Positions 47,812 to 59,254 of a stretch of DNA of 64,000 nt are shown piece after piece. A program made the position numbers and the translations under genes. A model generated the notes under the pieces. It was given only the letters and a program-made list of their open reading frames with translations. It made no database searches and was not told where the DNA came from. How positions within the stretch are numbered: position 1 is the stretch's first letter; each line of letters opens with the position of its first letter. This stretch comes from Marsupella aquatica (lineage: Eukaryota > Marchantiophyta), in NCBI GenBank assembly GCA_973895155.1, contig OZ316893.1:20832001-20896000 (forward strand), in the 5' to 3' direction.

Positions 47812-48655
47812 TGGAATCTCCAACTCGTGACAAGCCTCAACCCTACTCAATTTCCCTCCCACTGTTAAAGCTCTTGGGTGCGAAACCACTGGAAGGCAGA
47901 ACGGCTCCCGACTACTAAATCAAGAGCGCTCCACAATAATTGCTCCATCTTGACAACATTCATTGACGGCAACCCAATCCAATCCAAACCCTGCATTTTC
48001 AAAAGAATGGGTTGTCATTAGCAGGTTCACCGCATCCTCTGCTGCACATGCATCCACTCAAATCACGGTAACTGATTCGCAAACTGCTGCGGAAAGAAAT
48101 CATTCCAGCTTCAAAATCGAGTCACAAGCACTGCAGGACATTCAAGACATCCGAAGGTGTATTCTAGGAAATTCATTATGGCCTCTTCGCCGGCAACTCA
48201 CCAGAAGCTGAAGCACGGCACTCTCTTGGCAATACTCGTCTCCGCTCACCCTTCTTCAGCTCCAGTCTATCCATCGCCCATCTTCCGGATGATAAGAAAT
48301 GTGCACACAATCCCCGGAATTTGTAGAAGAGAAAGTACAATGCTGCTCCTGCTCCGGCTTTAGGGTAACTTGCGTGACAAGTTTCCGAGGCGTCCAGAAC
48401 AGGGAGAAAAACATAAGCAAGCCCCAGGTGTTGGGTTTAGGCTTTATCACACTGCTTCAAATGTAACATCGGAGAAACCTTCCTTTCGAGTGTCATTGTT
48501 TGTATTTCTGCTTATTTGTTTAATTCCGTTCGCCGTTCGAGTGTCGTGTCGTACACCGACCAGCTTTCATTATGGCGGGTACTTTTCATCTCAATACTCG
48601 TGAGCTCCATTCTTGTAACGGCGCGAATCGCTTATGTGGGAGGGGAGTTGGATTT

Positions 48656-48872
48656 ACAACTTTGCAAATGACTTCTCGATAGAAGTGAGCTCCGTAGCGA
48701 AGTTTCCCAATCAGCGGACATTAATATCGAAATCAAGGCTGGCCAGACAAAATATGCGAGGTGCTTCGCAACTTTGCAAACGATTTCTCGAAAGAAGGGA
48801 GCTCCGTAAGGAAGTTTCACTATTCGTTAATATCGACATCAAGGCTGTCGGGACAAGATATGCCAGGTGTTC
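48656..48872. repeat. Tandem duplication, about 112 bp
   Basis: Copy 1 starts at 48656 and copy 2 at 48768. Both contain CAACTTTGCAAAYGAYTTCT, GAGCTCCGTA and GAAGTTTC, then TTAATATCGAMATCAAGGCT and ATATGCSAGGTG. Moderate divergence. Confidence 0.85.
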
Positions 48873-50524
48873 GTATGACCACACAGAAGATGCTACAGTT
48901 ATAGCTCCATATGCTGATTGCTGCAGCATAATCGTCTGAAGGAAGCAGTTGTTGCCTGCCATATCCACCGTCTGTGAGCATGCACCATCGCACCTGCACT
49001 CGTTGGCCATCGCACCTGCACTCGTTGGCAGCTACCTTTGCTGTTGTAATATGGTGAACAAGACAATTACCCGTCTCTTCCGTAAAGTTGAAGGAGGTAG
49101 CTCCAACCGCACGGTTGTGTGCTCCTGACGAACTTTGAAGCGTTGTTTGAAGTGAATGCGAATTAAATAAGACAAACTTTGAAACTTTGGTCACAAAGGT
49201 TTTTCACAACAATCCTCTGTCGAGCTTTGTTCGTGATCAAAGTACTTCCTTTTCAAGTTTTGTAGAGGCTGTCCAATTCCTGCAGTAGGGCATTGCTCTG
49301 TATCTGAATCTGGACCAGGCAAGAATCGGTCCTCTCTTCCTCTTGGTTCCATTTTGGGTCGATCTTTTCAGTATTAGGTTTGAGTCTGTGTTACAAGGAT
49401 TGAACTATGATTTGTCCCAAATGCGTGCAGTTTCTTGGTGTCCACTAATTTTGCTTGGGATTTCCTTTTAAAGCATATTTTGTTCTCTCTCGTAAGTTAA
49501 GAGCTTTGCTTCAGTATTTATAGTCAGGTCGAGTTGGTCTCTGACTTCAATGAATTTCGATTCAATCTTGTCGCGCCACCATCGTTCTCAATTGAATGCT
49601 GTCCTCTCGCTCCATATAGTCTATGAATTCGATCTTCCAGTGCTATTTGGATTGTAGACATCGATCTCATGTCCCATGCACCCTGTTCGAAACTGGATCG
49701 ATGTGCAATTATATCGTTACGGAACCATCCAACTGCTTGTTCTTATAACTGTCTTTCGCCAGGATGCTGTCCTGCTCCTTCATCCATCTGTCGTCTGCAC
49801 ATCAATTGAAGTGACCATCTAGATCGAAGACATTAACAATTGTGGGTTAACCCTACAGTGAAGCCGGAATGGATCCATAATAGTAGAAAACAGGTTGCTT
49901 CCCGTGTCAGTACACATCGTGTAATTCAGGCAAATGAACAGAATAGGTGGATGCCATGGCCATTCACTGTCAATCTTGCCTTCCAGACATTGAGGCTTCC
50001 AAATGCCGGTATGTGATACAGGTCTCCATTTGCGGAAAATTGATCTTGAAAGTGCCGCAATTTGCCAGCAATAGGGGTCTGCTCTTCGAAGGAGATGCTA
50101 GCACTAGACATATGCAACATGATTTCTTTGCGTTGGTCTCTGAAAGAGGACCTATCAACTGGAACAAATTGCATACTCCCATCCTGATCAACAGACTCGA
50201 AAAGTATGGCAGCTGACAGGATTGCAGTGGATGCGGGAAAATAGAATATTGTCAATTGCACAATGAGATGGAGTATTGTCCCACAGATTCTCTAAGAGAC
50301 TCTGGGAGTAAATTCATGCCACAGACTATACAACGGATTTCAAGAGACGAAGCAACCATCAGGGTATAGCATCTTGCATACCCAGGTAGATAAGGTACTG
50401 GCAGTAATTTGATTGGATGTTCCTTCTGTGGGCTGTCCTTCGTCAAACTTGTAGTATTGGGTTGTTTTTTGGCATTGCAACCAATCACACCTACTGAATG
50501 AGCCATGATTTCAGTTAGTCCCAC

Positions 50525-50590
50525 GGGGATTAGATGCCCCAGTGCAGCCCTGAGTCTCAAGGGGATTAGATGCCCCATTGCAGCCCTGAC
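50525..50590. repeat. 36-bp direct repeat
   Basis: GGGGATTAGATGCCCCAKTG followed by CAGCCCTGA occurs at 50525 and 50561. Each copy contains the small palindrome GGGGATTAGATGCCCC-like stem. Confidence 0.8.
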
Positions 50591-50928
50591 CCATAGTAAG
50601 GCAACTCTATATATAGGGGAAGCACTGGAGGGTACCGTGCAGGCAGTTGAGCACTGGCCAGTCTCATGGAGGGTGCTTCTCCTGCTCCAGTAGTTAAATT
50701 GATTGTTTGGCTGTCTTTCTATTGGAAGACTTGACATCTGTCCCCCCTGAGTGGTCTGCTTGGCATTTCTGACCTTTGGTCTACTTTGGTGATGCCCTTT
50801 GGGCAGCCCTGTTGTATGCTGACCTTTTTGCTTCTTGAATTGAGAAAGATCTTTGAAGGCAAAAAAAAAACAAATGCTGAGTGAGAGGCCATGCTGTCAG
50901 TTGCCATGGGGAATGTCTGTATGTTATT

Positions 50929-51082
50929 TTATTTTATTTTTAAGGGAAATATGTGAGACCCCACAGAAAGGGAAGAGTCAGCCACAATAATTAGGAAGAG
51001 TCAGCCCACAATAGTTGAACCCAAGACCTATCAGTCTCTACTCATTCAAGTGAGCTACCACAAAGTCATCCCTCTCTGGGCA
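50929..51082 (-). mobile_element. tRNA-derived SINE, 154 bp, with perfect 11-bp target duplication
   Basis: Read on the minus strand it begins at 51082 and has an A-box-like TGGTAGCTCACTTGAATGAG (51060-51041) and a B-box-like GGTCTTGGGTTCAACTA (51028-51012), the internal RNA polymerase III promoter of a tRNA-related head. A short body follows and the element ends in an A-rich tail (AAAAATAAAATAAA). TGTATGTTATT flanks it at 50918-50928 and 51083-51093. Box spacing is that of a tRNA. The body contains an internal repeat of GGCTGACTCTTCC. Confidence 0.85.
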
Positions 51083-51986
51083 TGTATGTTATTAAACACC
51101 CTGAACTTGCAAATCTTGCATTGAACCAGGATCAGAGAGGACATCTTTCAGGCACTTCATTTCGAAGTACTAACAGTGAGAATCTCCTCCTGACTCGCTT
51201 AGCAACAGAGAAGGCTAAGCCTCATAGATTTATACAACCTCATGAGGAATGACTTAGGGAGGACCAACATTATCCTGGCTATACTTGGGATAAGCAACCT
51301 TGACCATATCTATGTTTCAACTGGAGAAGGAGCTGATTTTGAAATGAACTTCATTATATGCAAATCCATTGAGCAAAGGAGCCAACCACTGCGAGAGGTG
51401 GTCTGAATTTCTAGAAAATACGCACTCCACATCAGCATTTACTTGGGCCCACTTCTTGCCATGTGGAATTGGTAGACACCAAACTTGAATGGGTCTCTCC
51501 TGGACCCTGCATTTTTGTAAAGCCAATTGCAGCTGTTTCCACTCATTACTCATTCTAGATTCAATCTTAGAGAGAATGCAAAGATGACAAATGAATGAGC
51601 ACCTTACGTCTTGTGACCCACGTCTTGTAACCACCCTAAGTTTGCTGTTCTGGTTAGAAATAAATAAATTAAATGCAGTACCTAGAAGACTGAATAAGTA
51701 CTTACTAGCTAGATTGAAGTGTTAGGGAAACTCCAAGCCTGATTGGAACCAGGTGGTGACACAATTCAACTGAACAACTAGAATACAAAAAGTCATGTGA
51801 CACTCATTTACTTTAACTATGTCTCACTTTCAGGCACAAGGGTTTGCAATGGTTGGAAAAAGTCATATCTCACCCATTCACTCCAAATCTATCATATCTC
51901 ACCCTGTTTTTTGGTACCTATCCGAATCTCCAGTTGCCTGGGAGACAATATATATTAGTTTAATTGATTATCAGATTGGGTGTTTT

Positions 51987-52379
51987 TTAAATTTTTTTTT
52001 TTAAGGAAGCGAATACTTTATTGAAAGGAAAGAACAAATACATCAGAGTCCCGTCAGGGGAGGAGACAGGAGGGAAGAACAAACCAAAGAAAGGTGGCTG
52101 AGAGCAGGAGCACACCAAGAGAGAGGAGAGACCCAGGAACCACCCCACCAAGTGCCTAAAGGAAGGAGGCACCGACAAAGGGATGGGGGGGGGGGGGGGG
52201 GGCAACCAGAAACCGAACAACCCATGGGAAGGAGAAGAACCATCAACAGCAAACAAGCCGGACCCCAGCCAGAACCAAACCGAGCAACCGACCCATACTT
52301 TTCGGCTGGCTGCCAAAAACCACCGGTGCCTGAACATGATCGCCTCATCATCAACCACCGCCCCGAGCCATAGAATGCA
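51987..52379 (-). mobile_element. Poly(A) retroposon (LINE 3' end or SINE) with 14-bp target duplication
   Basis: AGATTGGGTGTTTT flanks the insert at 51973-51986 and 52380-52393. On the minus strand it ends with an AATAAA signal (52022-52017) about 14 bases before a tail of at least 12 A residues. These are signs of reverse transcription primed at the target. No reverse transcriptase frame is present, so it is a 5'-truncated LINE, a SINE, or a retrocopied transcript. It includes an 18-base G run (52185-52202, plus strand). Confidence 0.85.
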
Positions 52380-52393
52380 AGATTGGGTGTTTT

Positions 52394-53715
52394 CTTCTTA
52401 CAATAGTAACCAAACCCAGGAAACTTTGGAGATGCTCTTAGCTCGTAGCTACCAAGATGTAGATGATGGTTACTTACAGTAAACTAAACAAGGTTGTTGG
52501 AATAGGTTGGTACAGTATTAAAAAAGGGACTACAACAAGGAAATTATCATCTGGACTAAAGAGAGTGTTGGAATGACTACTGTAATAAATAAACTAAAAG
52601 GACGCCTAAAAACAGGGGATTTTACCAGACTGGGTATCCACTCCTTACACTAAGAAAACCCAAGAACCTTTGGATAATTATATATTCTTGGCTCTTACCA
52701 AGACTCCAAGTATTTTTACTTACTGGCGTTCTTGATTTTTCCTCTATTTTTCTCTTTGTAATTTTTATTTAGGGCGTTTATTGGGAAGTATTGATCGATT
52801 CACAGTCAGAAATTTGGATAAGCCGATTCTGAAATTACTCTACTCTGCCTTGAATTAGTAAAGATAAAAATCTCTCACTTAGTCTAGTGTATTGACATCC
52901 TATAACATTATAGTTCATAATATTGCTGAAACTTATACTTAGGCATTTATAGCCCCTGAAAAGCCCTCCTTTTTTGGTGGCATTATGGCACTCAATGCCC
53001 TGTGAAGGACTTTACCATGTACCAACATGACAGTGCATGCTTAGAGAAGTCCTATTGGAGATGCTCTCTGCTCGTACCAAGATGCAACATGACTAACCAA
53101 CTGACCACAGCCAGTTGACCAGGGAAGTAGCCTAGAACCTAGAGGTCCCAGGTTGTGGAAGGTATGTAAGTGAGTCTTTGTGTGGGTGGGGTGTAGTGGT
53201 TTCTCCTCCGCCCCTATTTGGGGCCCTGGTTTAACCCCCCTTTCCCTCCTGGTCTGGGTCCTGCAGATTCCTGGGTGATGTCCCCTTGTGGCTACCCTAC
53301 ATAGAGCAGGAGGTATCTAGCCGTCTCCTTGGATGGGCTGCTTTTCCGCTTTCAAGGCAAAAAAAGATGCAAGTGACAGGACTTTACTATATACTAATTT
53401 ACATGACAAGTGTATCATTCCTTGATAAGATGTGATAATATACTGTGTGCACTCATTGGCCTGTTCCTTGATAAGATGTGATAATATACTTGATAAGATG
53501 TGATAATATACTGTGTGCATTCATTGGCCTGTTACTTGATAAGATGTGATAATATACTGTGTGCACTCATTGGCCTGTTCCTTGATAAGATGTGATAATA
53601 TACTGTGTGCACTCATGGGCCTGCGGGCCTGCTTTCAGCTATCAAGGCCAAACCATATGGACTTTACTATATACTAACACGACACTAGTGCTGCTTTAGA
53701 ACAGTCCTTTGCAGG
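52394..53715. other. Intergenic stretch with short minisatellite
   Basis: No gene is supported. A phrase TGCTCGTACCAAGATGCAAC (53069) and related copies near 52440 and 59568 mark a dispersed repeat. The second copia element inserted into one copy, after AACAGTCCTTTGCAGG. Confidence 0.5.
53417..53626. repeat. Minisatellite, 46-bp unit, about four and a half copies
   Basis: Unit CTTGATAAGATGTGATAATA then TACTGTGTGCACTCATTGGC and CTGTTC. One copy is truncated to 24 bases (around 53466-53490), and copies are nearly identical. Confidence 0.9.
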
Positions 53716-54018
53716 TGTTGGAATTTGTCAGTCCTGTCCGTTGCTGACTCCCTTTGGCTCATTGTCGGGAGTTGTTACTCTACTGGCTGTCTCAAACTCG
53801 CTGCCGTAGTCGGTAGGCAGTCTTCCCTAGATCCGTTTCGGGATCAGTCTGACTGCGCCACACTTAGCACAGTCCTAACCATAATTAGTTAGTCTGATCC
53901 CGGGATTATCCCTGTCGGCTGCTTGCCGCTGGCGCCTACTTGCGCCCTCACTTAAGCTGTATATAATGAGCCTCAGCGCTCCCGATTAATTAAGTTTCAC
54001 ACATTGAAAACTTCCACA
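53716..54018 (+). repeat. 5' LTR of second copia element
   Basis: 303 bp; contains a TATA box, TATATAA, at 53960-53966. Target duplication GCAGG precedes it. Confidence 0.95.
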
Positions 54019-54031
54019 TGGTATCAGAGCC
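54019..54031 (+). other. Primer binding site, initiator-Met tRNA
   Basis: TGGTATCAGAGCC directly follows the LTR end, a perfect match to the complement of the 3' end of plant initiator-Met tRNA. Confidence 0.92.
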
Positions 54032-54080
54032 AGGTTCGGGAACCCTCATACTCATACTGATAGAGTAAGCGGTAATCACC

Positions 54081-57000
54081 ATGGCTTCAGGCGACGCAAC
54101 CAAGCTCTCTTTCTCAGATAGCGACAAGTTAACTGGGGCACACAATTAAATTGTGTGGTCCTTTTATGTTGAGCAAATTCTGAGAGAAAGAGACCTCTGG
54201 GAGATTGTCGACCCCACCACGAATACACCTACTCCAACAGCTGGAGGAAGTAACGCTGCCCAGCAGCATACTCCCTCACAAGCACAAAGCGCAGCATCAG
54301 CATCTTCTGAAGGAGGCGATGCTCAGCAGCGACCTGCAGCTACCAGTGGACCTGCAGCAGGTGCATCAAAGAGCCTGGCTGACGTCCAGAAGCAGAAGGA
54401 CAGGGTAATCATTATACTTACCAAGACCGTCCATTCTTCTATTATTCCTATCGTTCAAAGGCTTAGTAAGGATCCTGCCAAGCTGTGGGCTATCCTTAAG
54501 CAAAAGTTTGAGTCATCAGCACTCCAGCGAAAGTTGGATCTCAAGTCCGCTCTTGCTGAAGCTCGCATGAGTGAGGGGTCCTCAGTGGAGGCCTACCTCA
54601 AGAAGATCGAGTACCACGTAATGCAACTAGGCAGCATAGGAGAGGAAATAGACGACAAGGAACTCATTCATATTGTGCTAAGAAATTTGCCTGCAAGCTG
54701 GTCTGCGTTCAAATCAGTCTATAGTGTCATGTATGCCAAGGATCCTCTAGCCACTTTTGCAGATCTGGAGGAGTATTTACAGGCTGAAGAATTCAGTCGT
54801 AAACCACACAACGAAGCTGATGAGCAATCTCTGCTTGCCCTCACTTACCCAAAACGTGGAGAGGGAAGTAGAGGTCATCGTGGACGCGGAAGGGGACGTC
54901 ATGACCGAGGAAGACCTCATAGAGCATATGATGGTGGCCCAGATCGACGAAACTGCAACTTCTGTGGGAAGCGAGGCCACTGGGAAGCTGACTGCTTCAT
55001 TAAAACGGCTGACACAGAGATCAAGACGATGTCTGTGTCTCAGTTGAAGGACCTGCACTCGAAAATCAAAGACATCAAAGCCACTCCTGCATCCAAGGCG
55101 TACTTTGCTGAGGGGGACATTGGAGACAACAACTCTGAGTTTGGTGAATCCAGTGATCCCAAATCTTCACTCACTATTGAAGCAATGCTCAGTGAACTTG
55201 ATGCCAACAGCACTGAAGACAAGACCTGGATTCTTGACAGTGGAGCCTCAGCTCACATTAGTCGAGACAATAGTGGTTTTGTGAATCTTACTGGAGGTGC
55301 CTCTACCTCCACTGTCCTGACGGCCAATGGCTCTAAAATACCAGTCACAGGATCTGGATGTATTCCACTTTCAGGAAATAAATCTATTCGAGATGTTTTG
55401 TATGTACCGTCTATTGCTAGGAATTTACTCTCCGTTGGCAAGTTCACTGATCAAGGCCACTCCGTGCTGTTCAATTCATCTAGCTGCTATATATTTGATC
55501 CAAATAGACCATCACAGACCTACCTCAAGGGCTATAGAGATCCTCGTAGCAAGCTATACAAGGTGAAGTTGCCAGACCGTCCTCCCGGGAGAAATCTAGC
55601 TAAGACTACGCTGCTGCACCCCAAGCTATCTTCTCAATGTCACCTGGCCGAATCACGACTATGTCAAACAAAGCTCTGGCATCAACGTTTGGGACACTCT
55701 AGTCATCAACGTATAAGCTACATGATCCGGAAGGAGTTAATCACGGGAGCTCCATCTTCACTCCCTACCCCTGACCAACTATGCGAGACTTGCATAAAAG
55801 GGAAGCAATCTCGTCATCGCATACCTAAGCTTGCAACATCTCGTGCAACTAAAACTCTGGAATTAATCCACTCTGACCTCTGTGGTCCCTTACCGGTTGC
55901 CTCTCTCTCTGGAGCAAGGTACATAATGACATTCACTGATGACTTATCTCGACACTCATGGGTCTACTTTCTTAGAACCAAAGACGAAGCCTTAAACAAA
56001 TTCAAAATCTTCAAGCAAGAAGTCGAGACCTCTCTCGGCGCAAAAATCATGTGTCTACGCAGCGTCAGAGGGGGAGAGTATATGTCAGATTTATTCAGAT
56101 CATTTTGTCAGCAGCAAGGCATACACAGGCAACTCACCGTAGCAGGAACCCCTCATCAGAATGGGGTAGTAGAACGTAAAAACCGGACCCTTCTTAATAT
56201 CGTACGTAGCTTGTCAATTGGCTCGAACTTTCCAGCCTACCTATGGGAAGAATTGGTCAACACAGCCAATTACATCAACAACAGATGTAGCACACGAGCC
56301 TTGAATCTCTCTACCCCCACTGAATGTCTCACGGGTATCAAACCAGACGTCAGTCACTTTCGTATTATAGGAAGTACAGCACATGTCCACATACCCAAAG
56401 AAATGCGCAACAAGCTCCAGCCAAAATCAATCCGAACTGTGCTTATAGGCTACGACAACAATAGCAAGGCATATCGTTGCTTCGATCCAGAATCACGTAA
56501 AATCCTCATTTCTCGGGATGTGATCTTTGATGAGTCCACTCAAGGGGATTTCTCAACAACTCAAGTTCATCAACAAGAAAGCATACTCAACTTGTTCCCG
56601 TTTGATGACAACTCTGATAGTGAGCCAGTCACTGCAAATCAGGTTCCAGTTGTTGACTCAACTACTCCTGAAATGGACCCGCCAACCTCAGACTCCATCG
56701 ACAATTTACCAATGGAGCAGGCAGCTGAGATTCCTGACTCTTCATCAAACTTCACCGATACTCCAACGGCTGTTCCTGAACCACGCCAAGTCCGAAGAGC
56801 ACGTCAACGGGCATCACAACGAGCTCTCCAACGAACACGATCACCATCTGGTAGGATGACTTTGCACCCCTATTGGCTTTCTGATTTTACAGCATACATC
56901 TCAGAAACCACCGAGCAGCTCTTCCTGGCCCTACTTGCTGAATCTATCGACAATATCTCAGTCAATGATGCTCTCTCCGACTCGCGCTGGGTCAGTGCTA

Positions 57001-58517
57001 TGCAACTCGAAATGGATGCACATCGCAAAAATGGCACCTGGGAACTTGTCAATCTCCCTCCCGGAGAGAAAGTGCTTTCAGCCAGGTGGGTGCTTAGAGA
57101 AAAACTTGACCAAGAAGGAAATGTCAAGTTCAAGGCCCGGGTAGTCGCCAGGGGGAATGAGCAATGTGAGGGATTGGACTACGAAGAAACCTTTGCTCCC
57201 GTAGTCAAGTGGTCTACAGTCAAGCTGATAGTAGCACTTGCAGCGTCTCTTGGTTGGCCCTTATCACACATGGATGTAGTGACGGCATTTCTCAACGGCA
57301 CTCTTAGAGAAACAATCTACATGATGCAACCCCCAGGGTTTCTGACCCCAGGCCAAGAAAAGCTGGTATGTAGACTCAGAAAATCCATTTATGGGCTCAA
57401 GCAAAGCCCTCGAGCATGGTATGAAGAAGTGGACTCCTTCCTTCGCTCAATTGGGTGCAAACGTAGCTCCCTTGATCCCAATCTGTATACTATGCATAGG
57501 GATGGAAAAATTGCAATCATTCTGCTCTTTGTTGATGATCTTCTACTCACTGGTAGTGGAATAGATCTCATAACTGAACTAAAGGAGCAGCTGAAAGCAA
57601 AGTACGAAATGAAAGATCTAGGAGCAGCAAAGAGATATTTGGGCGTTGATTTTCTTGCTACAGAAACAGGGATACTACTGCATCAGAAGCACTACTCAGA
57701 TCAACTCGTTCTTGACTATGGTATGGATAAATGTAAGCCTGTAGCCACCCCGTTACCAGAAGGCCTTGAGCTCTCTGCGGAGACCAACACTCAAGACATC
57801 GACTCCACGGATTACAGTCAACTTGTTGGGAAACTCATATATCTCACTAACACGCGTCCGGACATTTCATTTTCAGTTGGATTAGTGAGCAGATTTATGA
57901 GTCAACCACAACAAGCTCACCTTGATGCTGCCATGCACATTGTTCGCTATGTCAGTGGAACATCTGATCTGGGAGTATTCTACGCCAAGGATAGTCCACT
58001 TGACTTAGAAGGATTCACTGATTCTGATTGGGGAAATTCCTGTCCCGACACGAGAAGGTCAACTGGCGGATACATATTCAAGCTCTCCGAAGGTCCAGTC
58101 ACCTGGAGTAGCAAAAGGCAACCAACGGTGTCCCGGTCCACCACAGAAGCAGAATACAAAGCACTCTCGGATGGTGCCCAAGAAGGAGTCTATCTTAAAC
58201 GGCTACTCGAAGAACTGCAAAGTAATGACTCTCCTCCAAGCAAAGTCCATTGCAAGAACAGCGACGTCACAACAGACCTGGTGAACGCAACCCCGACACT
58301 TCAAGACTTACACTTAAATTGTGATAACATGAGCGCTGTTAAGCTTGCAAAAAATCCAGTGTTCCATGCCCGAACAAAACATTTGGAAATACATCACCAC
58401 TTTGTAAGAGAACGAGTATTCGAAGGGGAACTTTCTATACATCACGTCAAATCTGAAGATCAAGTAGCTGACATCTTGACAAAGTCACTGTCGAAGATAA
58501 AGTTCATTAGAAACTGA
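54081..58517 (+). pseudogene. Copia gag-pol polyprotein, one early stop and a mutated integrase Asp
   Basis: An ATG at 54081 opens the frame (MASGDATKLSFSDSDKL), which meets a TAA at 54147, codon 23, then runs without a break for 1454 codons from 54153 to the stop at 58517. Gag contains a CCHC knuckle (CNFCGKRGHWEADC, 54954-54995). Protease keeps Asp-Ser-Gly-Ala (55236-55247). Integrase has the HHCC region and the first Asp (IHSDLCGPL) and the Glu (HQNGVVERKNR), but the second catalytic Asp (usually SDNGGE) reads SVRGGE: codon 56064-56066 is GTC. Reverse transcriptase has Phe-Val-Asp-Asp (57528-57539), and RNase H has FTDSDWGN and STTEAEY. An insert of about 28 residues lies between RNase H parts, near 58235-58310. 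Two defects would stop independent transposition. Confidence 0.92.
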
Positions 58518-58632
58518 GATGTATTAGGAATGCGATCAGTAACCCAACTACAGTCAGGATGATTGACACCCATAGAGTAAATTCTCCTCATTAAGGCCAC
58601 TGACATTGCTCTATTTAGCCTAGTCTCAATTT

Positions 58633-59112
58633 CTAGCGCGCTCTAGCTTGCTCCTTCGCTAGATACAATTCTGCCTCGCTACGAGTCTTGAACGACTTAT
58701 ACTTGTTGCCTCGGAAGCCGCTCACTAATGGCTCTGCCTCCTCCCAAGTAGTGTAGATCCCCGGGCGTCGACCTCGTGCCACAGCATAATATCTTCTGGT
58801 CAACTCCTTCGAGAAATCTTGAGCTCCGTCTTCTGTTGGCAGGCATTCAGGATCTCCCTTGCATACAGGAGCGCTTGGCTCTAATGAATGCATCATCTCT
58901 CCAGCTGCCTCAATCTCTATCGAAGTGCCAGTAAGTGACACTGATGTCTCTGGATCCCCAACAGGGGGAGTCGTCTCTTCTGCTCGGGGTGTGCTGCCAT
59001 AACTACATACCAAATAGTCGTAAGCACTCCGGGAAAGCGCCGATATGAACTCCAACAGGGAAAGAACCAAATGCATCACTGATTCCTTTAACGTTGCCTC
59101 CTCGTGTGCCAT
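58633..59112 (-). CDS. Antisense ORF in copia element with RNase H1 hybrid-binding / viroplasmin-like domain
   Basis: 159 residues from an ATG at 59112, on the strand opposite to gag-pol and lying between pol and the 3' LTR. Residues 107-152 (RYYAVARGRRPGIYTTWEEA then EPLVSGFRGNKYKSFKTRSE) match the hybrid-binding domain at the N terminus of eukaryotic RNase H1 and the viroplasmin domain: aromatic-x-Val-x2-Gly-x3-Gly-Ile-Tyr-x2-Trp-x-Glu-x5-Val-x-Gly-Phe-x3-x-Tyr-Lys-x-Phe. No RNase H catalytic domain follows, since the frame ends seven residues after it. The N-terminal third has a hydrophobic helix (VMHLVLSLLEFISAL), and the middle is acidic and Pro/Ser-rich. The likely action is binding RNA/DNA hybrid or double-stranded RNA; its use to the element is inference. 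Confidence 0.8.
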   Translation of the reverse strand: MAHEEATLKESVMHLVLSLLEFISALSRSAYDYLVCSYGSTPRAEETTPPVGDPETSVSLTGTSIEIEAAGEMMHSLEPSAPVCKGDPECLPTEDGAQDFSKELTRRYYAVARGRRPGIYTTWEEAEPLVSGFRGNKYKSFKTRSEAELYLAKEQARAR

Positions 59113-59245
59113 GGCTGTCCGAACTCTGGGTGCACTTATGTCATGTATATACTTAGATCAAGTCGACTCATAAGGCTGCGTCATTTCTCTCTCTCTCTCA
59201 CAGCTAAATTTATGTCGACCTTGGTGGTCACAGCGAGCCACGGTC

Positions 59246-59254
59246 GAGAGGGGG
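59246..59254 (+). other. Polypurine tract of second copia element
   Basis: GAGAGGGGG directly upstream of the right LTR. Confidence 0.7.

Larger units (their letters stand above)
47812..50917. other. Intergenic stretch, 3.1 kb
   Basis: Several frames of 60-160 codons occur, including minus-strand ones at 48820-49194, 49926-50261 and 50252-50737, but none has motif or splice support. Local duplications are listed separately. A 22-bp direct repeat (CACCTGCACTCGTTGGC core) lies at 48985-49030. Confidence 0.45.

Noticed and set aside
48178-48363. ATG-started frame beginning MASSPATHQK with a hydrophobic stretch
   Set aside because: Looked like a small membrane protein start, but composition deteriorates quickly, no conserved motif is seen, and no downstream exon fits.
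50252-50737. Minus-strand frame of 161 codons
   Set aside because: It spans a 36-bp direct repeat that creates repeated peptide phrases, and has no recognisable domain.
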